Below, piece after piece: positions 1 to 13,516 of a DNA stretch of 64,000 nt (position 1 is its first letter; the number at the start of each line of letters is the position of its first letter). Under the pieces are notes generated by a model. It was given only the letters and a program-made list of their open reading frames with translations. It had not been told where the DNA came from and ran no database searches. The position numbers and the translations under genes are program-made. Source of the stretch: Hofstenia miamia (lineage: Eukaryota > Xenacoelomorpha > Acoela). The DNA is taken from positions 498,157 to 562,156 of the forward strand of contig SCFE01000028.1 of assembly GCA_004352715.1 (NCBI GenBank), written 5' to 3'.

Positions 1-40
<40 letters not shown>
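1..40. repeat. (TA)n microsatellite at the window edge
   Basis: Pure TA repeat. Similar tracts: 9533-9553, 13473-13512, 18486-18505, 24728-24766, 30895-30932, 31332-31361, 47155-47180, 50876-50898, 52389-52410, 62655-62685. From 41 to 1410 no exon was recognised. Confidence 0.95.
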
Positions 41-44
<4 letters not shown>

Positions 45-1410
45 CATTTCAAATGAAAGTAATGAAATTCAAACTCTACAAAACAAATGCAAATAAGTTT
101 TTGTTTTTCACCAAAATGTCAACTTCAAGGACGTCGAACCATGTGCAGTACTAGGAAATTTTGAACGGAAGGTGTTTTTAATTTTTTTTCTAAAAATTTT
201 AAAACGATTATTTATTTGCAAGTTATGCAAAATCTAATCATATTTTACTAAAATGCAATGATTTATGGGGTTCTACACAAAAACCTTAAGGTCTATATTT
301 ATATAAATGAAAGCTAGTCCTTCTAAGGCGACCTTAATTCATGGAAGAGGAGAAAATTTTTGGAAAATGCTGGGTTTTTATCTAATGAAAAATCAACAAA
401 AATTATTTTTTATAGTAATAATCACGTGAAAAAATCTGAATTTCATATAGTGCTTAGATAGTTTTTGAAATATATGGGGTTGGGTGGTCGTCCTCACCCC
501 ATAAAACCGCGCCTTCGTCGAACTGCCAACCAGGCCACAAGTAATTTTAAATAACATTTTCTTAATAATGGGCTTAAACAAGTTTTTCACGAGGAAAAAC
601 CCCTCAACTGTCGTTTGTTGGAATGTTTTCATCATTCATCAGGAGCAGTGGCCCACGTGATTAGATAGGCCTACACCTACATCTTAGCAGTGTTTTATTT
701 CATTTTACGAGCATTTAGAGAACAGTCATTTGTTCACAAAAGATTATGTTTTTTACAAGAACAACCATTTTTGACAAGGATCTTACAGATATTGCAAAAT
801 ATTACATCTTGCAATGAAAGTCGTGCAGTTGCAAATTTCAATTTATTTCTGACAGAATTTGAGGCTTAAAGCTATTATTGTTTGTGGAAAATGCATGTTC
901 AATCAAACAAAATATCATTGCTAATCAATTTTTTACCATTTATTTGTTCTCGCTTAATAAACCCGTCAAGTTACTTGAATGATAATATAGAAATTCAAAA
1001 GGTGATTCACTAGGTTTTAAATTGACAAATAGGAATTTTCTGATTACTAATAAGATTCCTAGTAAGATTGAGTTGTCTAGAATATTTTGTAATACTGACC
1101 ATCTGTTAGCGACTGGGGAATGAGAACATTGTAAATTTAACAACAGATGCTTGGCTACATGCCACTTGCCATTAATTCTCTAGCAATATAGCAAGTTGCC
1201 ACTTTGGTAAAATGAAAGTATATTTCATTGGAGAAGTTTCTTTGTGAGAATCCCATGGAAACAAACATTATAGGAGAAAGCAAAAATATTTCCTCGTCTT
1301 TACTCACTTCTCATTTTGTCGTGATATAGAAACTCTTTATCAACCACAGAAATGTCTTTTTGAAATTTTGAAATGAAATTCATTAATTGAAGTTATAATT
1401 TCAAATTTAG

Positions 1411-4400
1411 CGATGAAAACATAACAAGGAGTGAAGTGAATGTGTACATAGTCATATTTCGTGGATCAGTTCTTCGTCTCTCTGATACAACTTCTTTATT
1501 TGATGTTCTATCTAATGAGTTTTCAGTTGGACAAGCAGATAATATTTCACAAGACAATGTAAGCATTTTTTATCGACGTACAACAGTCCTCGATTAAACG
1601 AATGCTTTTATTTGTTTTTCAAGAAGATTTACTAAAATGTTATGTCTTAATTTTTCTTATTATAGTAACTAAATATACAAGTGACTGCAATCATTAACCC
1701 CTAGTGTGAAATTTATTATTAATGTCAGTTCTTAGAGCAAATGCAAAGATTACAAAACACCGCCGAGGGCTTTGTCTAGGATGAAAACGAGTCACTTTTT
1801 TACCCGTCACCTGACCTGCCCATCTAATAATGACATGTGATTTGACCCAACACGTGTATTTTTTTATTTGACTAGGGGGTGGTCCTTTTCGACACTGGTT
1901 TTTAGACATTAAAACCATTGAAGAATTTCCTTCATTTGTCTTGATATGCGCGTGTATTTAAATGAGCCTTATGATTGAAGCTTTGCAAAAGCACTGAATA
2001 AATAGTTCTATAAAATTCGTGCATTTTTCGTAATTGTTGTTCACAAACAATCACCTTCGTTCCTCCCATGGCAATACTTTAGTTCCCGCAAGCCGCCAGT
2101 CATTATATAGTTTTTTTTTAATTTGTCAAATAATTTGTTTTCTATTTTCTAAAATTTTGTATTCCCGTCCCCAAATTCATTGCAAAGTTTTAATATCTAG
2201 TCAGGCCTGAATTTCATTTTTGTTTGCTAGTTATAAATTGAAATTTTTTTCTTAGTATTGAGTATAATTCTTAATTACATAAAATATTGTGAGGTCAGTC
2301 AAACAAACTCACTAGCCTTTAACTTAGAAGTTTATTCACGATTCTTGCCTTGGATATCTGAAGGACATTCAACAGTCTCTTTTGTATTTCACATGTTGCA
2401 AGAATTTTGATTGGATAGTAACGCGAATGAATTCCAATGCCGCAACCGACGCACCTGTGGTGAGAGAGCTTTCTTTTTCTGAATATTTGAACCCAAACAA
2501 TTTAGCTTGATTTTGTTTTATTGAAGCACACATTTTAAACTAAAAACATTAAAGTTAAAGTGATATAAAATTATTTGTGCCTGATCAAATTTTATTATAG
2601 TACTGTTATGAAATTTTGTCAACAAATGAATGTGGCAATTAATAATTATTACACTTTCTTTCTTCTATATTTGAAAAGTACAACATTGTTGAATCAGATT
2701 TTGGTAAGTTAATTTTCATAATTTGTTAGCCGATTGCGTCATATTAGTTCTATGTTTTATTGTGTATTTCAACCCCTGTTTTTGATGTGTAATAAATTTT
2801 TCACTCGCATAACAACTGTGACCAAACATCATTTTTGGCATATTTTTCAGCTATCAATTATCATAGCTGGATGATAACCTATATGTCTTTCTTAAAATAC
2901 ATTTCTGTTTATTCAACCTTTAAATTGATTGTGGTTCTTCTAAAAGACAAACCATTTTCTCACACTTTTAAAACATTTTTTTCTAAGGGTTTGGGAAATT
3001 TGGACTACTTGTAATATTTATACATCTATTGGCGAACGTGCTTAATGTGTAGCATTTGTACTAATTGCATTGCTATGAATGAAGCACTTGAAATGAATTT
3101 TTTAAAAGAAAATTCTGAGTTTCTGAATATTTTTCAATTGTTTAATAATGTTCAGGTAATCAATAGGTCTAAGGGACGTACGAGCACCAACTATGCTCAA
3201 ATGTTTCTGTTATTGCTAAACTCATCATTGCTTACTCACATTTTATAAGTTACTACACAAAGTGGTTCTGAAGGGTTCATTTATATGTGTCATCATTTCC
3301 TGAAATAGAAAATTAATAGTTATATGATAATATAACTTTGAATTGTCTGTTACGGTCTCATAGATAAATTTTTTTATGTTTATGAGTTTTTTTCTAAAAA
3401 TTAAAATCTTCTGAATTAATTAGTGTAGAGCGTCTTTGGTAAGTATTAGAATTCCTGAAATAATTTCTTTCTACAAAAAATTTATTTTAATATTTTCATA
3501 TAATTGGAACGTAATTCTATGTTTTGGTTTACAGCACTGCGGGTTAATTTAATGAGAATTTGGCATTATATAGATACACCACCCATGTCCCATTGAGGCA
3601 CGCCGTGCGTAAAGTCGTTGGTTGCATGTACGAAGGCTCCTTTGGATCAGAGACTTCGCAAAAGGGCAGTTCAATGTGTCAAGAACCAGGTGTTTTCAAT
3701 TCTGGGTTATCCCCATTAGTTCGTGACTTTTAAAATTTTTTTCAAGAAATCATCAAAGGTTTAAAATATTCTTAGGCAGTTTTAGGTTAAGTGCATCCCC
3801 AAGAATGTGATAATATTTTTTTTGAAACCGACACGTTCTTCGCATTCTTAATTTCAGCTATTGGAAATGAATATTTACTATCAGTCAATAGCATTATTGC
3901 GGAGTTTCAACATTTTTACATGCCACTTTGATATTTAAAATAACCGCATATCATTAGTAGATACTTTGTAAGATTTATGTTTATTAGTTTATATTTTATA
4001 TGAATCACTTCATATAGTTTATTAAATATAATTTATTTCTTATAGTGGAAGAAAAACCATATATATCATATTTATTCATTTAGAAGAACATTGCAAATAA
4101 AATTTTCGATCACTTTACGGATATAAATCCTCGTCTTCCACCAACTGATGGTTCCTATGTTGATAGTGCAGTAAGTTTTAGCATTTTGATTATGATTTAT
4201 TCTATAGCAATCATTTAAGCAATGCGCTAAATTTAGTCAATTACAAATTCCGAGCAATAACAATCTCTAACCTATTAAATATTTTTTTCTGCGCTGATAG
4301 TTTCGCGGGATCAGACCAGGTCTCGGTTCGTTTGTAGTGGAAAAATATTTTCGGGATGAGATGAGGACCAATGTACAGGGACCGTTAAATGAAAATAGTA

Positions 4401-5760
4401 AGTTACGTATTTTGTTTCAATTACTACAATAATTACAAACTAACGTATTATATTTTGAGTACTCGAATTCTTCTAAGATATTAAATTATGGTTTTTTGCT
4501 AACTCTTTATTTTGACTGTGACATAATATTATGTCCCACAAGGGTCTAGTTTAATTATGGGACTCCATTAACTCAAAACTGCTCTGTTTGGTTAAAATTA
4601 CAAGCCATTTTCCCAACATTTCCCAATAATTTTGTCATAGGCTATTAAATTATTTGGAAATCTTTAGATAGGTGCACGTCTATGGGTGAATCTGCTCGAA
4701 TTTACAATGAATATTTTTGCTGAAATGCAATCCTATGCCTGAAGTATGTCAAAATATCAACTTTTGTTCAATGAAAAATCCGATTATTTGAAAAACCTTG
4801 AATTCTCTCTATACCTATTGTTCGGATAACTAGGTCTAAATACCATTAAGCCAGGTAAACTAACTCCAAGATTTGAGTAAAAGCGTGAACCGGGGCCTTT
4901 CCTTCTCCTCTAGTGTCTTTGGATTTTGAAGATATTTAGCAGTTAGAGATTTATAAGCATTTCAATATTTTTGTAGGTTGTTTAGAGTTAATGGTCTCGA
5001 CTATTGTTACTATTTGTTTGATATCAATAGCAATAGTAGATTATTTCTATTTTCACATATTTCAAATTGTGACATTTCATTTACCAATAATTCGTAAATC
5101 GTAATCCTTTTAATTTATTGAGGTGCTTGTAAAATGCTAAAATCTTATTCTTTGCTAATATGAGCAAAGTTGGAAGTGGATTGGGTCAACCCGCGCGTGT
5201 TGCGGGTTGACCTGCAACCCACACGGGTTAGGTCGGGTCGAAATGCATCTGTGCGAGTTGCGGGTCGGTTCGGAAATTTCACAAGTTTGAAGAAGTCTTC
5301 ATTTTTTGAGTAAAATTTTGCTTTTAGCTGTTTAGTATTTTTCTGTTGATTGATTTTATTCTTTGCTTTATGCTTTTGTACGAAACGTGCTGCGGGTTGT
5401 CGACATTTTTGCGGGTTTCAAATGGAAGTTAAATTGTGGAACGCTGGTTGCAGGTCGTGTCGGGTTACAAAATCCTGACACGCTTCCAATCTTGAATATG
5501 AGAAAAAAATAGCATTGAAATATTGTAATCAAATATGTTTAGATTATGAACAAAGGGTCATCTGGTCTAAATACAGTTCGTCTTATTTTGGAAAAGTCTC
5601 CTGAACTAAATGGTGAAAAGCTCAATACTCTGGAGGCCCTTTTTTTTGGTTGTGTTGCATTTTTACACTTGAAAGCTGTCCCGTTAACACCACTAATGCT
5701 AATTTTGAAAAAACCAAGTTTCAAAGATGTCATTCTAGAAGCCCAGGATATTTCCAAAAG
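1411..5760 (+). CDS. Metaxin module 1 (partial, divergent)
   Basis: Exons 1411-1558 (enters with one base completing a codon, leaves in phase 0), 4084-4170, 4301-4397 and 5577-5760. The first exon matches the second N-half exon of other modules, with an amphipathic 'TTSLFDVLSNEF' segment where metaxins have the helix after the third strand. The exon at 4084 begins with K and a helix, like the C-half exons of modules 3 and 4. The exon at 4301 carries 'RPGLGSFVVEKYFRDEM', comparable to the metaxin stretch after the conserved Trp. The last exon contains 'LNTLEALFFG', a degraded form of the P-x-x-LDA motif. An alternative joint 4369/5543 (phase 0, as in other modules) also keeps the frame; 4397/5577 uses the better donor (gtaagt). 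The expected first N-half exon was not found between 1 and 1410 and is probably upstream. This is the least certain module. Confidence 0.6.
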
Positions 5761-8700
5761 GTTTGACAAATTTCACTGCTTTGTAGGAATGAATGTATTC
5801 TCATGATATACACAATATAAATTTACGTGATAAAACCTCGTTATACAAACAACGTAAGAAATATATGTAAGCATTGATTGAAATTCAGTCTACATGTTCA
5901 AACTTTGATGTGTGTTTTAAGATTTTTATTTGCATTTAATAAGAATATCTCATAAGCAAGGAGCTCCTTGCTCACAAATAATGCAAAAATATCTAATTTT
6001 CTCAACTAATCGTTGACATCACTACTGCTATAAATCAGTAAATATTATCTGACATTCTACTTTAACCCTATTCGACCTGTGATTTTTTACCTCATCAGTC
6101 CTGGAGTGGTAAAATCCAACCCCCACCCTATTTAGCTCTAGATTGAATTATTATATTAAAACACTATTTTACACAAATACTCTTTATATCAACACTATCA
6201 AGTTGGAGTATTCAGATATGTGATGTAATCATTATTGTTAATGACTACAGCAAATCTTGAAATTCGGGTTTTTTTGAATTATATTAAATATTGGTTTTAA
6301 CTGTTGGAATTGATTGAATTCATGAGAATTCATTCCTAACTTATCAAATCTAATTTTCTTGCTTATCTTACTTCCTTTTTTCAACAACAACAATACTAAA
6401 AGGTTTTTGCCACAACTGGAAGACTACTACCGATTGTAAAACAATACCATGCACGAAATGAACAGATATTTTGAAAATTTTTATTATGAGATTATGACCA
6501 TGTATGTCAAGTTGGGGTAGTTATTTTAATTCAGGGATGGCCAATAACACGAAGAACAATTTGGGGTAGTTATTTTAATTCAGGGATGGCCAATAACACC
6601 AAGAACAATTAAGACTATCAGATATTGGAAGTATTTAATGAAGAATGTAGCCTTTTATTGCATCTATTAAAAATTTTTACAAATATAATTGACGAAAAAT
6701 GTTGTTTTCCTTTAAACTTCTATCTTTTTTTAAATACAAAATTTAAAATATTTCTTTATAGATCTATTGTAATTCAATCAAGTTTGGCATAATCAAACTA
6801 TTTGATTGTTTTTAATAATTATCACAGACATTTATGCCCGAACTAGATATACTTTTTATTTTCACTCAAAATCTATAAAATTTAACTGTCGAAATAATTT
6901 GCCAATTTACACAAATATTTCTACATTGAAGTGTGTAAACCGTAGACTCAAGACACGATGACATATGCCCATTTCTAACATGTTTAGTAACATAATTAGT
7001 CACTGTTTTTACTAAGAGTTCCAAAATTTGAGAATTCTTTTTGCTTGGAAGTACTTCATTATATGGAAAACCAATCAATGCTGTACAAAAATGACTTCTA
7101 GATCATAATGTGCAGAAGACATAAATGAACGTAACGTTGATTTAGTTTTACTTGCAGAAAGTGATCTATCAATAAAACAATTATAATAATTGCTCTAAAA
7201 CCATTATAAGGCTAACCAGGGCGTAATAAATTTAGTAGTCCCTGGGGTGACTAAGCATTTCTGTTCCCTGACTCAGTTGACAGGAGAGGTCTTAAGCACT
7301 AGAGGTGAACGCCGCCGACAGCACACTACTATTGGAGGCGCAGACCCGATAAGGTCAGCGGCGCAACCGGCTGAGAGGCATCAATAGAATTGGATTAAAC
7401 AGTATAAGATTCTACATAGGTCTATAGCCCTGTAAAAACTGTATATGATGCAAGCAGTATTATGAAACTATCTATCTGCAAAATCAATGCTAAACGTCAC
7501 TACCACATCAAGGACATTAAATGCGGTTTCCTTTTTATGACACATTTCGTTTGTCTTGACATAGTATTAGTTATCACTTGGCTCAGTCGTCTAAATTTTC
7601 CGGCGGCTGGCTGACCTAAAATATGTCTTGCAAATGTGATTGGTTGATCTCTGGAAAATTCTGTTGTGAAAACATCTAAGTAATTCTTATGTTTTTTATC
7701 AGAAATAGGAAATCACAAGTCTGAGGGCGCATCACAATTAAGCTGAACCACTATAGTCTATCATTAACTATTATAGTTTCCGGTATATTTAGTATTTTAG
7801 GTTTCGTGCATTGGAAAGACACGCAAACTATCCTGATAATCACCATGTAAAAAATTCTTTTAATTTTGAATTTGTTCTTATCGGATTTGCTCATTTGTTA
7901 AAAATTTTTCAGATGCCCGAATACATTTTTCCAATACAAGTTTTCTAATTTTGATTAAAATTTAATAGTCAGTTGTTATTCTCTATATTTTATGGTATTG
8001 GACATACAGATTTTCCTTTCTCAATCAAAGTAACACTTAGTTATAATCTTAGACACATTCTATCTAATGAATGTTTATTATTTATACATAATAGCAAGGT
8101 GGTCGAATACATATTTCCAGTACTGTATTGCCGGAATAATTTTTTTAATTTTGGGGTGGCCTTATTTTTGTTTGGCTATGCTCATGATTATGACTTCCAA
8201 AAAACGTAAGGAAAACTCACCAAGTCTCATTGAGGAAGCGCTAAAACATTTTGAGTAATAATCAAAAATATAATATGGCAGGAAACACCCTCTCCAGTCA
8301 GAATTGGCTAATGAATATGTTGTAACACGGCATTGTGAAATATTGTTTTGTTTCTGAAAACACAATATTTTTCATTTACTTGCGTACACCATCAAAAAAT
8401 TATAATAGAAGAGTAAGAGTTAAATGAAAATATCATTTTATATTACTATTTTACTGAACAGATTTTGCTCTATCATCTTCAACGATATATTTAATAATGA
8501 TGGAGATTTTTTTGTAGCACCGATATTCAAATTTATGTAAAATTGAAATTAATTGAAAATTTTGAAAAATTTGTTTCAATTGGTTTTAGAAATCATTTAA
8601 GCCCTATATGTAAATATAACCCAAAGTTTCAAATGGCTCTTGCCATTTAGAGTGACCGTCAAATGAAAGTTAAAAATAATATTAGGATTATATTTTTCAA

Positions 8701-11700
8701 TATCTCGAAATCGATATTTTTCAATGTATCGCAGTCCCTAATATAAAGCTATATGCAATTTAGAATTTCCATAAATACATATCAGTACGTTGTCTCAAAC
8801 GAATGCCTTGTTCTTATAGGCAAAATTTTACAAATTATTCAAAACGCAGGTTNTCATGGACCATCTGCAGAAAATTTTTGGTGATATTGATTTAAACTGC
8901 CCTCTGGAAAGGGTAATTACCTCTTAATATTATATTACTAGATTGGGCTATTGTCAATTAGAAGCCAATGCGTGACCGCATGTTTGATTCGTGGGAAGAA
9001 AAGTTAATTCCTGCAATTTCTGCCATTCTCTGGAAGGAAAACAGGAATTACAGGTTTTATTTTGCCAGAAAGCTTGAGCTGATGGTTAATAGAATTTTTT
9101 AATCATTTTGAATTATTTGTGTTATATTTAGATACTTATACAAATTCTACCCAGAGGAGAAATTTGACTGGGCACGTTCTTGTAGTGATTTACCTAGTTC
9201 TGCTGTCATTCAGCCACAAATAAGTGCAGAAAATAGCCGCGGTGATTGCTTTGTTCATACATGTCCTGGAATGGATGGTTTACCAAGTTCAAGTGCCCCT
9301 TGTTTACGAATGATCATATTCTTACGAAAACATAATTTCAACGTGAACATAATACCATGTTCACAAAGGTAACATACTAAGACTCGAAATCTGGTTCAAT
9401 GTAGACTTATTATCACAGCATCATTTTTATTTCTTTCAATTTGACGATATTTCAAGGTATCAAATCCATACTTTAGTTTTCTGTCACACAATCATATTGT
9501 AAACCTAATCTAATTTATTTTTTTATGTTTATATATATATATATATATATATANACAAGAATTTTCTGTATACATGAATAATCATATAAATAATTTACAT
9601 ATATGTCTTCATAAAGTTTTATTAACAGTTTTATAATTTTTTCGTTACTTTGTTTTTAGTTCTTATTCAATGTGCAGTATTCCAAAATACGTCATTAATA
9701 ACCGTACGTTTGAAGACTTCGTGGAAGCGAAGCAATTTCTTCATACAAGTTACGGGATCAAAGACGTACGTATATATTTTCCAAAAGTAAAAAATGCTTT
9801 AAATTATCCCTTTAAACTTGGTGTTTTCTAAAACGCATAGACTTGGTTTTTCATTATTTTATAAGAACATACACGTTTTTTGAAAATGGTGAAAGATACT
9901 ACCGATACGAGACCAATAGGCCACTCAAGTCACATAAAGAACATTTTGAAATAATTTGATTGGATAAATATTGGGTTGGGCTTTCGAGGTCTATTAGAAC
10001 ATGGGTTCTATATATTTGTTCAGAAGCTAAGCAGATTTAATTGAATAAGAATCAAACATGGTTTCATTTTTACTCTAGAATTTTGGTTACTAAGCAGATT
10101 TAATTGAATAAGAATCAAACATGGTTTCATTTTTACTCTAGAATTTTGGTTACATCTAAAAATGCTTTGGAAGAAGGTCTCTTAGTTCTGAAGATTCATG
10201 CAAATAGATAAAAAAACAAATTAAATGACTAGCAATGTATATCGTGTAATGATTAAATATAGAAAAGAGTTTATTTAAGATGAATTTTATATCCAAATAT
10301 AAATGTTTTAGATAAAAACAAACGTCTTTGTAATTATCATAGTTATAATTTGAGAATAAATTTTAACTCACTGCTAAATGTTTCGGAATATTTGTATGTT
10401 CGCATTGACTGTTACTAAAAATCTGATTGTTTAATTCCGTAATTGGAAGCATCACGATTATTTTGTTCTTCAACTCAATCTTGTTGCATGATCATCTCTC
10501 AACACTCATGTTTTCTAACCATCAAGTTGCGTGTGAATTGTCATTACTTATAAATGTCAAATCAATTAAAAACATTACCTTATGCCAATAAATGATCCCA
10601 TAAAATATAAAATTGTTATAAAACAGCCAACAAAATCTTCCAATATTTTGCAGTTAAAATTCCGCATTATCGTTTAGCCCCATATGCAAGGCAACCTAAA
10701 TATTTAGGTTGTCTTGCCTATAAGATTGGTCACATGATTAAAGCAACTTCCGCCCTGGTGTAGTTGAGAATGGCTGTAAACCTATAATACACATAAATAT
10801 TTAATGATCTGTAAATGTTTGTAATTATCGGATTTTACTTCAACTACGCCGTTAAGCTTAAACAATGCTTGTTATAGTAAATGTCTGCTTAGGAAATTTG
10901 GTTGTTTCAATAATGCCACATTTTTTTATAAAAGCATTTGAACGAAGTGTATTCCCGCTGAGTAAAACGCAAATCTAACTGAGACGTTGTGACTATGAAC
11001 GTAGAGTGCATTGATTGATGTAGATTCAATTGTATTTTAGTTTAGAATTATACTAACCAGCAATTTAGGATGTGAATTTGAGTGAACTGCAAGCAAATGT
11101 TGAGTCGCTTGTTGTACAAATAAGGGAGGAACTCGAAGAGTTTATGTACAACAATCACTTTAACAAACATTTGATATTAATGCCACACAATCAAACACAT
11201 TCTTACTGTGAAAGTCTGTCCACCGCTGGTGGAATGGATGACGACAAAGATAATGCAGTAAGTTTCCATTTCGATTTATTCAGGCTCAACGATTTTTAGT
11301 CAAACTACGACCGCATTCAAGCCATCGACGTTCTATCAGACTTACTCGGAAGCAACGAGTATTTCCAGTGTGCATTCACTCCTTCTTTTAAAGTTGATTC
11401 TCTTGTATTTTCAACTTTGGTTGTACCATTAATGACTGAATTTCCTGTAAATCCGATTAAAAGAGCTCTTCTCAAGAAACCAAATCTTATAAGATTTGTT
11501 CAAAACATTTTGCTCAAGTGAGTTGGATTTGATCATATTTCTTTGAAAAATTATTTAATAAAAGTTAGAGACGTATCGAATAATGATTCAATACTTCTAA
11601 TGATGCTAAGGAAAAAGCACGTTATTTCACAGAAGCTCTTAGAGCATTCACATCAGCAATAGACAAGGGCTGAATATTTAGGCCGAAGCTCGGCCCAGCT

Positions 11701-13467
11701 CCTTAGCTGGCAAATTTATACACTTATTTTAACTTTGATTTTACATTCCATTTAGATATTTTGGATTGACTCTTCCGAGTGAGTTACAGCCTCTTCTGAA
11801 GTTGCGTTCTGTGCCAGAAGTGCCTAAAACTCTTACCATTAGCAGAAAATCGTTGGATGATGCACGGAAGAACCTATTCGTTCGTATTTATTGTCTTCAG
11901 GGACCTGAAGGTCTTCCTGCACTCGAAACACATTGTTTATTCCTCATTGTATATTTGGGCATCTACGACATTCCTGTCAAACTTATTGTAGATCATTCAT
12001 GGTAATTCATCTTTAATAATTTTGAAATTCCAGATCATAATTTTGTTTTAACCACTTTGCAAACCCACTGTTGAAATTATTATTTTCCCACTGTTTTACA
12101 TTTTAATTTTGATATTGGCTGGTAATTTTCTTATTTACATTAATTATTCAGTGATTTATTGTATTTTCTAATTGGAAATGAGCTTGTCTCATAATGTCAG
12201 CCCATTTGCAACTCAGCTTTGATAGCTATTTAATGAGGTGCATTTTAAAGGTCTTTTTATAATTTTATTAAATGATGACACTGAACCTTAATGCTTTCTA
12301 ATATCATATTTCATATAGGACCAATTGTGTATTATATTTCAGTTTTTTGTGTATTTACATTACTCTTGTGTAGCATTGGGACGTAAACGAAAAGCAAATT
12401 TCCTCAGAATTCTGGAAAGTACCTACGTTTTCCATTATTAAAATTATTGATTTTACTTATCACAGTATAATAATGTTCGAAATTTCACGACTTCATGTAT
12501 TTTGAGACGAAAACATTATTCCAATTCTTGAACCCAATTTTGATACGGCGTTATGTCTTTAATTAGTACTTCGACATAATCCTTAATATTAGCTTCTCTA
12601 TTAGAATTTAGTTAAAGTTTATGGCAATTGCTAAAACTTAGTTGCTAAAGTGTCCCATCATCTGTGATAGTCACTTTCAAACTACACTCTGGGCTTTCAA
12701 AAAGCCGTGTTATCTTATATGGAAAGCTAAATGAAAACTTGCATTTAACAAAAAACTTGAAATATTAAAGATTTATATAAAAATTACAGTGATCACCGGA
12801 TATAATATGAAAACATAAAATGCTTTATGACCAATTGCGTAGTAATTCTAAAAGGAAAATGTTCATATTAATGCTATGTAAGATATAATGTATTTTCAGC
12901 TTCGCAGATGCTAACAATTTCCCGTACTACACGGTAACAAGAAACAATGTCAAAAGCCAAAACATGAATTTTGAAGAAGTCATGGACCATCTGCAGAAAA
13001 TTTTTGGTGATATTGATTTAAACTGCCCTCTGGAAAAGGTAATTACCTCTTAATATTATATTACTAGATTGGGTTATTGTCAATTAGAAACCAATGCGTG
13101 ACCGCATGTTTGATTCGTGGGAAGAAAAGTTAATTCCTGCAATTTCTGCCATTCTCTGGAAGGAAAACAGGAATTACGAATACTTTACAAAGTCTTGGTT
13201 CGCAAAACGTAAAACACGGTTGACGTCTACGTCTTCTAGAGAATCCAAAGTCGTAAGTAGATTTACATTTTCCATTAACTGCTAACATCTTAAAATATTT
13301 TTGAGATTTTCTAGGATGTTGGTTGATTTAAAAGTATAAGTAAAAATGAAATTAATGAAACTTTATCTTCTATTAATCGCTTCTCACTCAAGTAATTGAA
13401 GTAATATTCTTAGTTCATGTCTAAGCTTTTTTTAAATTTTGTTCGCAAGATCTTTTAGACATTCTGA

Positions 13468-13516
<49 letters not shown>

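Noticed and set aside
1694-1918. 74-codon minus-strand frame
   Set aside because: No family motif, and it lies in a metaxin intron; possibly part of an unidentified repeat.
2428-2461. ATG followed by 11 codons and a gtgaga donor, a possible start exon
   Set aside because: It lies downstream of the 1411-1558 exon and its phase does not help; no other support.
3556-3690. Open stretch of about 40 codons between module 1 exons
   Set aside because: Splice sites are not convincing, the frame does not fit phases 0/0, and it is not metaxin-like.
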